Below are positions 1-6,244 of a DNA stretch of 14,819 nucleotides, piece after piece; the first letter of the stretch is position 1; every line of letters begins with the position of its first letter. The stretch comes from Chloroflexota bacterium. GTDB taxonomy: Bacteria > Chloroflexota > Dehalococcoidia > SAR202 > UBA11138. A program made the translations under genes and the position numbers. The notes under the pieces are model-generated. The model was not told the DNA's origin. It did not search any database and worked only from the letters and a program-made list of their open reading frames with translations. Where the stretch lies: contig JADFHV010000016.1 in NCBI GenBank assembly GCA_022566975.1, forward strand, positions 1-14,819. Direction: 5' to 3'.

Positions 1-263
1 TTTTCTAGGGTGGCCTCGTCCGCCTTGCTCTCGGTCCTTGCCAGTGCGGCTTCCAGATCGGCGGCCGATGTGGCAACAGGGTCGTAGTAGATGAGCAGGG
101 AGCGGTAGGTGGGCACGAGGTCGATGACGCCTGGGACGTTCGCCTTTTCGACGGCCCGCATCAGGTTGTTGACCCGTCGGTTGAGGTCAGGGTCGATGGC
201 GTCGCCCAACTCGACCACCAGGGCCTGGTCTCCAGCCGGAAGAAAACGCGGCTTATCGTACAT
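1..263 (-). CDS. pxpB: 5-oxoprolinase subunit PxpB (KipI family), N-terminal part, cut by window edge
   Basis: Reading the minus strand from the ATG at 261-263 gives 87 residues that begin MYDKPRFLPAGDQALVVELG and then run off the left edge. The PAGDQALVVELGD stretch followed by an N..V..L..A....GV.D.VPTYRSLL.YYDP pattern is typical of the N-terminal domain of the KipI/allophanate hydrolase subunit 1 family. By family knowledge PxpB works with PxpA and PxpC to hydrolyse 5-oxoproline (pyroglutamate) to glutamate with ATP in the cytoplasm. It lies 51 bp after the pxpA stop on the same strand, so the two probably share a transcript. A GAGG lies 4 nt before the ATG. pxpC would be expected just outside the left edge. 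KipI-type names for relatives in Bacillus refer to a kinase-inhibitor role; with pxpA next door the 5-oxoprolinase role is more likely. Confidence 0.85.
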   Translation of the reverse strand, partial: MYDKPRFLPAGDQALVVELGDAIDPDLNRRVNNLMRAVEKANVPGVIDLVPTYRSLLIYYDPVATSAADLEAALARTESKADEATLE

Positions 264-314
264 CAGGCCTCGCGGACCGCCTTGGGCCGGAGCAGTGCCG
301 GGCGGCCTGGGAGT

Positions 315-1079
315 CTAGACCAGCTGGCCAACGGGAACGATCTCCACTCCTGACGACTCCAGGCCCTCCTTGAGAGCCTTGGCCATCTCGACGGCGCCGG
401 GTGTGTCCCCATGGAGACAGAGGCTGTCGGCCTGGACGTCCATCTCCTCTCCCGTGACGGCCACCGCCTTGCCCTCGGTGACCATCCTGATGCTTCGCTC
501 CACGACCTCTCCGGTGTCGTGGATCACCGCTCCCGGCTTCGACCTGGACACGAGGGTGCCGTCCAGGTTGAGCGCGCGGTCGGCGAAGATCTCACGGGCG
601 ACCCGCATGCCCATCTCTTCGGCAACGGCAATCCATGGGGAGCCCGCCAGTGCGACCAGTATCATCTCCGGGTCCACCTCGAGGACCGCCTCGCATATCG
701 CCCTCGCCAGCGCCTCGTCGTTGACCGCCTGGTTGTACATTGCGCCGTGCGGCTTGACGTGCTGCAACCGCTTGGACTCCGTGAATGCCGCCAGCGCCCC
801 TATCTGATAGATCACATCGTTCTTGGCCTCATCCGGGGTCACGGCCATGTTCCTGCGGCCAAAGCCGGTGAGGTCGGGATAGCTGGGATGGGCTCCGACG
901 GCGACCCCCTGCTGCTCGGCAAGCCTCACCGTGTGGCGCATCCACATGGGATCGCCTGCGTGAAAGCCGCAGGCGATGTTGGCCGAGCTGATGTACTTGA
1001 TGACCTCCTCGTCCAGGCCCATCTTGTACATCCCAAAGCTCTCGCCCATGTCGCAGTTGAAATCTATCTTCCCGGCCAT
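315..1079 (-). CDS. pxpA: 5-oxoprolinase subunit PxpA (LamB/YcsF family)
   Basis: The 254-residue product has the usual length and all the hallmark blocks of the LamB/YcsF family: DFNCDMGES (6-14), ANIACGFHAGDP (33-44), GAHPSYPD (62-69), HVKPHGAMYN (107-116) and a late LCLHGDTPGAV block. The conserved Asp, His and Glu residues in these blocks form the presumed catalytic pocket. By family knowledge PxpA, with PxpB and PxpC, carries out ATP-dependent cleavage of 5-oxoproline, a damage product of glutamine and glutamate. The start is well supported: an AGGAGG sits about 9 nt before the ATG. The gene is first in a minus-strand unit with pxpB behind it and has a TATAAT-type -10 about 46 bp upstream. 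No broken or missing motif was seen. The protein is cytoplasmic, with no signal peptide or membrane segment. Confidence 0.95.
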   Translation of the reverse strand: MAGKIDFNCDMGESFGMYKMGLDEEVIKYISSANIACGFHAGDPMWMRHTVRLAEQQGVAVGAHPSYPDLTGFGRRNMAVTPDEAKNDVIYQIGALAAFTESKRLQHVKPHGAMYNQAVNDEALARAICEAVLEVDPEMILVALAGSPWIAVAEEMGMRVAREIFADRALNLDGTLVSRSKPGAVIHDTGEVVERSIRMVTEGKAVAVTGEEMDVQADSLCLHGDTPGAVEMAKALKEGLESSGVEIVPVGQLV

Positions 1080-1124
1080 AACGGTCGGCCTCCTGTCGCC
1101 TCGGCAAGCCTTTGCGGCCAGACA

Positions 1125-1130
1125 ATTATA
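1125..1130 (-). promoter_or_regulatory. -10 box of the likely pxpA promoter
   Basis: On the minus strand this hexamer reads TATAAT, a perfect sigma-70-type -10. It would start transcription roughly 35-40 nt before the pxpA ATG. The -35 region 17-18 bp upstream (about 1148-1154) matches the consensus poorly (TGGCGA or CTGGCG), so the promoter may need an activator or be weak. Confidence 0.5.
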
Positions 1131-1149
1131 TAGGCTGAGTAACCCGCTC

Positions 1150-1198
1150 GCCAGTTGCGGCCCGGACGGCGGGGCGCGACCCGCGGGCGCTAACTGGC
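1150..1198. repeat. Imperfect inverted repeat between the divergent pxpA and oadG units
   Basis: GCCAGTT at 1150-1156 is exactly complementary to AACTGGC at 1192-1198, and the G+C-rich inner flanks continue the pairing imperfectly. There is no T-run on either side, so it is not a classical terminator. It lies upstream of both divergent genes and could be an operator or a leader hairpin. Nothing in the sequence identifies a binding protein. Confidence 0.4.
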
Positions 1199-1233
1199 CG
1201 GGAGCGTAGCTAGCCGACAGAGTGTGGTTGATG

Positions 1234-1239
1234 TAAAAT
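1234..1239 (+). promoter_or_regulatory. Possible -10 box for the oadG-oadB-biotin carrier operon
   Basis: TAAAAT lies about 31 bp before the oadG GTG and matches five of six -10 consensus bases. No convincing -35 is found 16-18 bp upstream. It is the most A+T-rich spot in this intergenic region. Confidence 0.3.
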
Positions 1240-1270
1240 CACCTGCGCTTCGATTCTCCACATACACGAG

Positions 1271-1549
1271 GTGACGACGATCGACCAGGCAATCGTCGAG
1301 GAAGCGGCCATCCTAACGGCGATAGGCATCGGGACAGCGTTCGGGCTCCTGGTGCTGCTCATAGTGGTGGTAGCTGTCGTGAGGGTCTCGTCGGAATTTG
1401 TACTGGAGCGAGTCTCCGGAAGGGCCGCGGCGAAGGCGGTCCAGGAGGAGGCGGAGTCCCGCAACCGAGCCCATGCCGCGGTCGCGGCCGTTACCGCCAT
1501 AATGGCAGCCCGGACGCGCGCCGGAACGGCCGGTGGCGACCAGGGCTAG
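1271..1549 (+). CDS. Small membrane subunit of a Na+-translocating decarboxylase (OadG/MmdD-like)
   Basis: The 92-residue product has one strong N-terminal membrane segment (about residues 14-37, rich in Gly, Leu, Ile and Val). A charged linker follows, then an Ala-rich helix RNRAHAAVAAVTAIMAA (about 65-81). This layout and length match the gamma/delta subunit of oxaloacetate, methylmalonyl-CoA and glutaconyl-CoA decarboxylases, which anchors the carboxyltransferase to the membrane beta subunit. The GTG start at 1271 is preceded only by a weak purine run, and the reading frame is open back to about 1232 with no better start. The gene overlaps the next ORF (oadB-like) by 17 nt if that ORF starts at its upstream GTG. 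Sequence alone does not decide the substrate. The assignment rests mainly on topology and the neighbours. Confidence 0.7.
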   Translation: MTTIDQAIVEEAAILTAIGIGTAFGLLVLLIVVVAVVRVSSEFVLERVSGRAAAKAVQEEAESRNRAHAAVAAVTAIMAARTRAGTAGGDQG

Positions 1550-2774
1550 TGCTGCCGCTCCACTCAACATCCACTGGCCAGCGAGAGTAGACTTGACAGA
1601 GTTTCTGGACTTTCTGCGCTCCACAGGTTTCAACAACATAGACTGGCGCAACGGCATCATGCTGGGCGTTGGCTTCGGCTTTATCTTTCTGGCCATCAGC
1701 CGGGAGCTTGAGCCCTACGAGCTGCTGCCCATCGGTCTGGGCATCATCATCGCCAATCTAGGGCCTTCTACGGGTCTGCTGGACTTCGCCGGCGGCGCTG
1801 CGAAATACCAGGAGTCGGGCATCTTTGGCATAGTCTTCCATTACGGCCTAGCCTTCTGGAACTTCCTGCCGCCGATCATATTCCTCGGTCTCGGCGCGAT
1901 GACCGACCTGGGGTCTATCATCGCGAACCCCAAGACCCTACTCCTGGGTGCCGCGGCGCAACTGGGGATCTTTCTGGCATTCTGGGGAGCGCTAGCGACC
2001 GACCTCCTCCCGGGGCTCGGTGTCCAGTTCTCTCTGCCGGAGGCTGCGGCCATCGGGATTATCGGCGGCGCCGATGGGCCCACCACTATCTTCCTCTCGG
2101 CACGGCTGGCCCCGGAACTGCTGGGCATCACCGCCGTTATCGCCTACTCCTACATGGCCTCAATCGCGTTTATCCAGATGCCGCTGATGCGGCTGCTGAC
2201 GACGAAGAAGGAGCGCGAGATCGTGATGAAGCCTCCGAGGGAGGTGTCACGTCTCGAGAAGCTCATGTTCCCGTCTATTGCGATGGTCCTGATCATTCTA
2301 ATAGTCCCGCGTTCCGCGCCGCTCATCGCGATGTTCATGATAGGGAACCTCTTCAGGGAGAGTGGCGTGGTGCCGAGGCTCACAAGCGCCGCCTCCAACG
2401 AGCTGCTCAATATCGCCACCATATTCCTCATGATCACGGTGGGGACTCAGCTGTCGGCCGAGCGGGTGTTCGATACGCAGACCGCGGTTATTCTAGGGCT
2501 TGGACTGGGCGCGTTTGCCTCGGGTACCGCAGGGGGACTGCTGTTCGCCAAGGCCATGAATCTCGTGCTGAAGGAGAAGATCAACCCGTTGATTGGCTCG
2601 GCGGGCGTATCGGCGGTGCCGATGGCGGCCCGGATCTCACACCACATGGGCCAGAAGGCCAACCCGCGTAGCTTTCTGTTGGCCCACGCGATGGGGCCTA
2701 ACGTGGCAGGTGTCATAGGCTCCGCCGTCGTGGCCGGCATCTTCATCTCGCTCGTGGAACAGCCTCCTCTTTAG
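1533..2774 (+). CDS. Na+-translocating decarboxylase beta subunit (OadB/MmdB/GcdB family)
   Basis: This 413-residue polytopic membrane protein is the Na+ channel and carboxybiotin decarboxylase subunit. It couples decarboxylation of carboxybiotin to Na+ export. Family hallmarks are clear: STGF near the N-terminus (30-33), ELEPYELLPIGLGIIIANL (58-76), GGADGPTTIF (178-187, with the key Asp at 181), AYSYMAS (204-210, Tyr 205), and NPLIGSAGVSAVPMAARISH (351-370, Asn 351 and Ser 360). These correspond to residues implicated in Na+ and H+ handling in the Klebsiella enzyme. The GTG at 1533 overlaps the previous gene by 17 nt. A TTG at 1593, preceded by GAGAG, would give a 393-residue protein whose N-terminus fits the family better. 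All expected motifs are intact. It is probably translationally coupled to the small subunit. Confidence 0.92.
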   Translation: MATRASAAAPLNIHWPARVDLTEFLDFLRSTGFNNIDWRNGIMLGVGFGFIFLAISRELEPYELLPIGLGIIIANLGPSTGLLDFAGGAAKYQESGIFGIVFHYGLAFWNFLPPIIFLGLGAMTDLGSIIANPKTLLLGAAAQLGIFLAFWGALATDLLPGLGVQFSLPEAAAIGIIGGADGPTTIFLSARLAPELLGITAVIAYSYMASIAFIQMPLMRLLTTKKEREIVMKPPREVSRLEKLMFPSIAMVLIILIVPRSAPLIAMFMIGNLFRESGVVPRLTSAASNELLNIATIFLMITVGTQLSAERVFDTQTAVILGLGLGAFASGTAGGLLFAKAMNLVLKEKINPLIGSAGVSAVPMAARISHHMGQKANPRSFLLAHAMGPNVAGVIGSAVVAGIFISLVEQPPL

Positions 2775-2813
2775 CGTATAGCCACGGGCCCCAGCCAAGG
2801 GTCGCGGAGCGCC

Positions 2814-3272
2814 ATGTCGCGGACAGTGCGGGTCAGAATAGGCGAGCGGTGGTATGCCGTCGAGGTCGGAGACCTGGACAGCAGCCCGGTCCGCGTCATC
2901 GTGGATGGCGTGCTCGTCGAGGTCGATACCCAGCTGACCGGGAGCTCTCCGGCTCCGCCGGATACGGAGCTCCGGCCAGGGTCCCGGCCCGAGTCGCAGG
3001 TAGCCCCCCAGCCACAGGCTCCGGCGGAGCCCGCCCCCCAGGTCCGAGTACCGTCGGCGGTCAATGTGTTCCGCTCGCCTATGCCGGGTGTGATCGTCTC
3101 TGTGGCCGTCTCGGAGGGCGATCAGGTGGTTACGGGCGATGAGGTGTGCGTGCTCGAGGCGATGAAGATGCAGCAGGTGCTCCGGGCCGATTGGACCGGC
3201 GTCGTCAAGACCGTCCACGTGCGGCCCGGCCAGCAGGTGCTCGACGGCGATCCCATCGTGGACCTGGAGTAG
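2814..3272 (+). CDS. Free-standing biotin carboxyl carrier protein of a decarboxylase/carboxylase
   Basis: The 152-residue product has an N-terminal beta-rich region with [20 protein letters not shown] (14-37). A Pro/Ala-rich flexible linker (about 43-80) follows, then a biotinyl/lipoyl domain (about 83-152). The biotinylation motif EAMKM is at 115-119, so Lys 118 should carry biotin. The linker-plus-domain plan matches the gamma subunits of methylmalonyl-CoA and glutaconyl-CoA decarboxylases and the C-terminus of oxaloacetate decarboxylase alpha. It shuttles the carboxyl group from the carboxyltransferase to the membrane beta subunit. A GGAG lies 4 nt before the ATG, and the gene sits 39 bp after the beta subunit, so an operon is likely. 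The partner carboxyltransferase is not in the window. A role with an acyl-CoA carboxylase is possible but less likely beside an OadB. Confidence 0.88.
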   Translation: MSRTVRVRIGERWYAVEVGDLDSSPVRVIVDGVLVEVDTQLTGSSPAPPDTELRPGSRPESQVAPQPQAPAEPAPQVRVPSAVNVFRSPMPGVIVSVAVSEGDQVVTGDEVCVLEAMKMQQVLRADWTGVVKTVHVRPGQQVLDGDPIVDLE

Positions 3273-3291
3273 CGGGCCCGGAGGTGTCCTG

Positions 3292-3357
3292 ATGGCCGAC
3301 CAGAAGCTAGCGATCGACGGAGGTGCTTGGGACGCTCTACCAACCGGAGTGGGCTAG
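3292..3357 (+). other. 21-codon ORF with a strong ribosome binding site, function unknown
   Basis: A GGAGGTG lies about 5 nt before an ATG that opens a short frame beginning MADQKLAIDGG and stopping at TAG after 21 residues. It directly follows the biotin carrier gene and fills the gap before the convergent prepilin peptidase. The KLAIDGG start resembles the N-termini of DegT/StrS-type aminotransferases, so it may be the stump of a deleted gene; this is weak inference. It may equally be meaningless. The rest of the 3273-3407 gap shows no gene and no clear terminator hairpin. Confidence 0.25.
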
Positions 3358-3407
3358 TGGGCGGCAGGAGAGGAGGACTCTCAGAGACGTGACCGGGGCC
3401 GATATCT

Positions 3408-4210
3408 CTACCCGACTGTGAGGCCGTCGACGAAACTATAGTACTGAGACGTGACGTCCGTTCCTCCGAGGAGCACCACAAGCGCTCCGAAGGACAGGAA
3501 CGGTCCGAAGGGTATGGCATCCTTTCTTCCTTTTTTCTTTGTCAGAAGAAGGGCGACCGCCACCGACCCTCCGGCAATGACGGCAATCCATAAGGCAATT
3601 AGCACACCGGGATAACCCAGCAGCAGTCCCAAAAGGCCCGCCAGCTTTACGTCTCCTCCACCCATGCCCTTAGGGTAGGCCAGAGTGATGCCCATGAAGA
3701 ACAGAAAGGCGCCCAGGCCCGCCAACACTGAGTTGAGCAGCGATGAGGACAGGCCCTCGCTACCGAAAAAGGTACGAGGGAGTCCCAGCTCCGACCAGAA
3801 CGGGGCCACTACCAGAAGCGCCACGATGGAAGGATACACAATACGGTTCAGAATGAGGCCACGTTCAAGGTCTATGAGCCCCACGACGAGCAGCAGCGAA
3901 AGTGCTGCGCACACCACGACGAAGTCAAAGCCGAGACCGTACCTTACATATGCCACCACAAAGAGGACACCGGTGGCGGCCTCGACTGCGACTACTCGGG
4001 CCGGTATCGCCGCGCTGCAGTGCCGGCACCTTCCCCGGAGACCAAGGAAGCTCAGGACCGGAACAAGATCCAGGGAGGTCAGGGGCCTGTTGCAGGCCTC
4101 ACAGTACGACCTCGGGCTGATCAGCGATCGTCCTGAGGGCAGCCGATCAGCGACGACATTGAGAAAGCTTCCGATGGACGCTCCTATGGCGAAGGCCAGG
4201 ACCCCTAGCA
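3408..4210 (-). CDS. Type IV prepilin peptidase / leader peptidase (PilD/ComC family, A24)
   Basis: The 267-residue polytopic membrane protein has the N-terminal block GSFLNVVADRLP (14-25). A zinc-type cytoplasmic domain follows with two CxxC pairs (Cys 37/40 and 62/65). The two catalytic aspartates of the GxGD family lie in GLIDLERG (Asp 114) and GMGGGDVKL (Asp 187). Later FGPFLSFGAL (235-244) closes the family pattern. It removes the leader of type IV prepilin-like proteins at the inner membrane and usually N-methylates the new N-terminus; the CxxC-bearing domain is typical of the bifunctional form. I chose the ATG at 4210, which has GGGAGG about 12 nt upstream. A GTG at 4244 would add 11 polar residues with no ribosome site. 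No pilin genes are adjacent, so it may serve a pilus or competence system located elsewhere. Confidence 0.93.
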
Positions 4211-4244
4211 TTGCGCGTTCATGCCTCCCACTGGCCCATGCCAC

Positions 4245-4690
4245 GACCGCGTTATACCTTGTCTACCACAGGTAAGGTGGCCGCGAAAGGCAAAAACAGG
4301 TGGTACGGATGACGAAACCGGGATGACGTCCAGTGGGTCCGCTATGGAAAATTGGGGTACTGCGCATGGGGCCGGTCCGGTCATCATCGGTACGGTTGGA
4401 TATGATAGGGTATCCTTTGCGCTGCCGTGCGTGCGTACCACCGACGCTATTGGAGTCGGCACGGGTTCGCCCCGTGCCACCGAGTGGCCCAAGTGTCCAG
4501 TCAGGACCTCTCTCTGTAATGAATCATACTGACATTACGCTTGGTCACCTTTAGAAAACGAGTCCCTGAGATATCGGTTTTGAATACCAGCGGACATGTA
4601 AGATCGTGCTGGCCGGAGGGCCTTTGCGTTTAGCAACGCGCCCGAGTTTTGCCGGACAGGACTACTGCCCCCAAGCCTCCGCGCGAGTCA
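4245..4690. other. Non-coding stretch without a recognisable gene
   Basis: About 450 bp between the prepilin peptidase and the Rieske promoter hold no ORF with family features or a credible ribosome site. Small inverted repeats are visible: a perfect 8-bp hairpin at 4458-4478 and a 5-bp hairpin with a TAGC loop at 4626-4639. A repeated GGATGACG occurs at about 4307 and 4321. The composition looks less G+C-rich than the neighbouring genes. I see no tRNA and no T-tailed terminator here. Confidence 0.5.
4458..4478. repeat. Perfect 8-bp inverted repeat with 5-nt loop
   Basis: GGCACGGG at 4458-4465 pairs exactly with CCCGTGCC at 4471-4478 around a TTCGC loop. No T-run follows on either strand, so it is not a clear intrinsic terminator. 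It lies in a gene-free region, where it could be part of a small RNA or a decayed element. Confidence 0.4.
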
Positions 4691-4699
4691 GGCTTTGGT

Positions 4700-4705
4700 T
4701 ATAAT
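4700..4705 (+). promoter_or_regulatory. -10 box of the likely Rieske ferredoxin promoter
   Basis: TATAAT sits 56 bp before the ferredoxin ATG and matches the -10 consensus perfectly. The -35 region 17 bp upstream lies in G+C-rich sequence and is poor, so strength and regulation are uncertain. The leader would be about 50 nt. Confidence 0.45.
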
Positions 4706-4760
4706 TGCCGCGTCCAACACGGGTTAAGCACTTGTCAGAACGCAGCCGGGGAGGTGTTCC

Positions 4761-5072
4761 ATGGCAGAATCGGTTCCAGTAGCAAAGGTGGGAGAGCTAG
4801 CCGCCGGAGAGATGAAGCTGGTGGAGGCAGGGGACCGGGCCATTGTCCTGCTCAATGTCGAGGGAGAGCTTTACGCACTCGACAACGAGTGCACCCACGC
4901 AGGATGCGACCTGGCCGATGGGGATCTGGAGGGAAACATCCTGGAGTGCCCGTGCCACGGAAGCAGGTTCAACGTCGTCACGGGAGCTGTAGAAAACCCC
5001 CCTGCGGTAGAACCCGTACCGACGTACCCTGTGAGGATAGAGGGCGACGACGTGCTCGTTGGCCCGGCTTGA
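4761..5072 (+). CDS. Rieske-type [2Fe-2S] ferredoxin
   Basis: The 103-residue protein is a single Rieske domain. The cluster ligands are visible as CTHAGC (Cys and His, about residues 44-49) and CPCHGSRF (Cys and His, about 62-69). This is the CxH...CxxH pattern of soluble Rieske ferredoxins, with Gly-Ser-Arg-Phe after the second His as in dioxygenase and NirD-like ferredoxins. It carries single electrons in the cytoplasm to an oxygenase, reductase or similar partner. No signal peptide or membrane anchor is present, so a bc1-type subunit is unlikely. GGGGAGGTG about 5 nt before the ATG fixes the start. No oxygenase or reductase partner is adjacent; the next gene is a convergent PadR regulator. 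The partner therefore cannot be deduced. Confidence 0.93.
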   Translation: MAESVPVAKVGELAAGEMKLVEAGDRAIVLLNVEGELYALDNECTHAGCDLADGDLEGNILECPCHGSRFNVVTGAVENPPAVEPVPTYPVRIEGDDVLVGPA

Positions 5073-5138
5073 CACCTAGCCAGGTTACTTCGTCTGCGGG
5101 AATCCTGACGGAGGACCAACATGGCACGGTTGCCGCGT

Positions 5139-5501
5139 TCATGCGAAGGCGCTCCCTGTGCCGGGCCGGGGCATCGCTCTCGCCGGGGCCGAGGCCCGGG
5201 CGCTGAGCAGGGCCGTCTCACCCGCCAGGGTGATCCGGTAGAAGCGGCGGCGGGGCCGGCTCTCCAGGGCCGCGACGGCCGGGTCCTCCCACCTGCTCGC
5301 CAGGTAGCCGGCCTGCTCCAGGCGGTCGAGCGCCTTATATAGGGTGCCGTAGGCCGTGAGCAGGCGCGCCCCCGTCCGCTCCTTGAGCTCCTTGGCAAGC
5401 ATGAAGCCGTAGGACTGGGGCGTGCCGCGGCGGAAGAGGTCGGTGACCGCTTCCAGAATGGAGACCTCGAGTGGGATGAGCGCACCCTTCTTTCTGCGCA
5501 T
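5139..5501 (-). CDS. PadR-family transcriptional regulator
   Basis: The 120-residue protein has the PadR winged-helix plan. A first helix is at 10-24, then SYGFMLAKELKERTG (30-44), the signature GTLYKALDRLEQAGYLASRWE (52-72), and a wing ending RRRFYRITLAGE (84-95). The tail is short and low in complexity, so the large C-terminal dimer helix of subfamily 1 is reduced, as in short PadR subfamily 2-like proteins. The frame is open further upstream, but the ATG at 5501 begins right where the family begins and right after a consensus promoter. PadR proteins usually repress their own gene and an adjacent detoxification or transport gene. No such target gene is next to it; a neighbouring target may have been lost. 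It ends 66 bp from the convergent Rieske gene. Confidence 0.88.
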   Translation of the reverse strand: MRRKKGALIPLEVSILEAVTDLFRRGTPQSYGFMLAKELKERTGARLLTAYGTLYKALDRLEQAGYLASRWEDPAVAALESRPRRRFYRITLAGETALLSARASAPARAMPRPGTGSAFA

Positions 5502-5507
5502 GGGGAC

Positions 5508-5536
5508 AGTATAGGAATATATCTTCCTATTTGCAA
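5508..5536 (-). promoter_or_regulatory. padR promoter: TTGCAA -35, 17-bp spacer, TATACT -10
   Basis: On the minus strand TTGCAA (5531-5536) is separated by exactly 17 bp from TATACT (5508-5513), a near-consensus sigma-70 promoter. Only 6 nt lie between the -10 and the padR ATG. The expected start point, about 7 nt past the -10, falls on or next to the ATG, which implies a leaderless mRNA. No ribosome binding site is present upstream of the ATG, in agreement. Confidence 0.65.
5511..5530. promoter_or_regulatory. 20-bp palindromic operator inside the padR promoter
   Basis: Arms ATAGGAA (5511-5517) and TTCCTAT (5524-5530) are perfect complements around a 6-bp A/T centre. The site fills the -35/-10 spacer and overlaps the -10. 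A dimeric winged-helix repressor bound here would block RNA polymerase, so autorepression by the PadR protein is the natural reading. The assignment to PadR itself is inference. Confidence 0.6.
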
Positions 5537-5623
5537 GCACCCACAAGGGACCTGACGTCACGGCGGCACGCGAGGGGACCCCCGTAACGCAGGAGCCTTG
5601 CCCCCCCACCAGTCCTGACGCTC

Positions 5624-5959
5624 ATGGGCGACGCATGGGACGGCGACGCATGGGGAGCGTTGGTGTTCACTGAGGAGGCCAGGCGGCGTTTACTTCCTTT
5701 CACGAGAGCCGCCGCTTTCGCACGCTACTTCAGTCGGCAGGACTGCCTGCCATGCGCTATCATGATCTGAGACATGGGGCGCTTCCCTGCGCCTGCCCAG
5801 GGTGTTGCCGCAAGGGTGGCCATGGAGATTCTTGGGCACGCGCAGATTAGCAGGACGATGAATATCTACACTCAGATCGCGCCAGAGCTGCAAAAAGATG
5901 TTGCTGAAAGGCTTTCGTGCGCTCTGTGGCCTGACGGCTCATCCGCGTTGATGTCATGA
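5624..5959 (+). pseudogene. Frameshifted C-terminal remnant of a tyrosine recombinase
   Basis: Three consecutive pieces of the same family lie in alternating frames. First comes GALVFTEEA from about 5654. A shift near 5715 leads to FRTLLQSAGLPAMRYHDLRH (5716-5775), which contains the catalytic HxxR box. A second shift near 5780-5795 leads to GVAARVAMEILGHAQI and then SRTMNIYTQIAPELQKDVAERL, ending at TGA 5957-5959 with the catalytic His and Tyr. Together they cover most of the catalytic domain of an XerC/D-like integrase, but no single frame encodes it. The N-terminal domain is absent. A 13-bp tandem repeat GGCGACGCATGGG (5627-5639, 5642-5654) sits at the left end. Its position just before tRNA-Thr suggests a relic of an earlier integration at the same site. 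It is on the opposite strand to the intact integrase and differs from it in sequence. Confidence 0.8.
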
Positions 5960-6045
5960 TGGGTGTCAAAGACAGAATATCAAGATAGCCGAAGCCTAGG
6001 AACGGTCTGATACCCCACGTGCCCACCCCGTCCGTCCAGTTCCGA

Positions 6046-6120
6046 GCCAACGTAGCTCAGTGGTAGAGCAGCGGTTTCGTAAACCGCAGGTCGACGGTTC
6101 AAATCCGTCCGTTGGCTCCA
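6046..6120 (+). tRNA. tRNA-Thr (anticodon CGT), CCA encoded
   Basis: The cloverleaf is complete. The acceptor stem is GCCAACG (6046-6052) with CGTTGGC (6110-6116). The D arm reads GCTC...GAGC. The anticodon arm is GCGGT, loop TTCGTAA, ACCGC, giving anticodon CGT. The variable loop is AGGTC. The T arm is GACGG, loop TTCAAAT, CCGTC. The discriminator T and an encoded CCA end at 6120. The integrase gene ends 73 bp downstream in convergent orientation, so this gene is the probable integration target, its 3' part being kept intact by the element's attachment site. Confidence 0.97.
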
Positions 6121-6138
6121 GTAACAAGCGCATAACAA

Positions 6139-6167
6139 AGGGCCTCGTGGATTTCCCACGAGGCCCT
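6139..6167. terminator. Strong hairpin between tRNA-Thr and the integrase gene
   Basis: A 12-bp perfect stem (AGGGCCTCGTGG with CCACGAGGCCCT) closes a 5-nt ATTTC loop. On the minus strand TTTGTT follows the stem, so it most likely terminates the integrase transcript. It lies between two convergent genes and could also stop tRNA transcription. Confidence 0.75.
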
Positions 6168-6190
6168 GATAATTGCCCAAAAGGGCCATT

Positions 6191-6244
6191 TGTCAACGGT
6201 TTGTCAACGGAACGGTCTGAGTTTTGTCAACTGAGCCGTTGACA
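6191..6244. repeat. Cluster of three CCGTTGACA motifs at the 3' end of int
   Basis: CCGTTGACA occurs on the minus strand at 6191-6199 and 6202-6210, 11 bp apart, and on the plus strand at 6236-6244. A related TGTCAACTG is at 6225-6233. Further exact copies are at 8016-8024 and 10256-10264. Short repeats beside an integrase and its att site are typical of integrase arm-type or excisionase sites; that role is inference. Confidence 0.55.

Noticed and set aside
411..1133. 240-residue plus-strand ORF
   Set aside because: It is antisense to pxpA, which has all family motifs and a ribosome site; the plus frame has none and is a G+C-rich shadow.
5121..5342. Plus-strand ORF with GGAGG before its ATG
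   Set aside because: It runs antisense through the conserved winged helix of padR and its product is low complexity; the ribosome-like site is probably chance.
4871..5536. 221-residue minus-strand ORF across the Rieske and padR genes
   Set aside because: Arg/Ser/Pro-rich shadow in another frame of padR and antisense to Rieske; no family features.
5980..6196. Two minus-strand ORFs, one containing EPTDGFEPSTCGLRNRCSTTEL
   Set aside because: They are translations of the antisense of tRNA-Thr; this peptide pattern is a well-known spurious annotation from tRNA genes.
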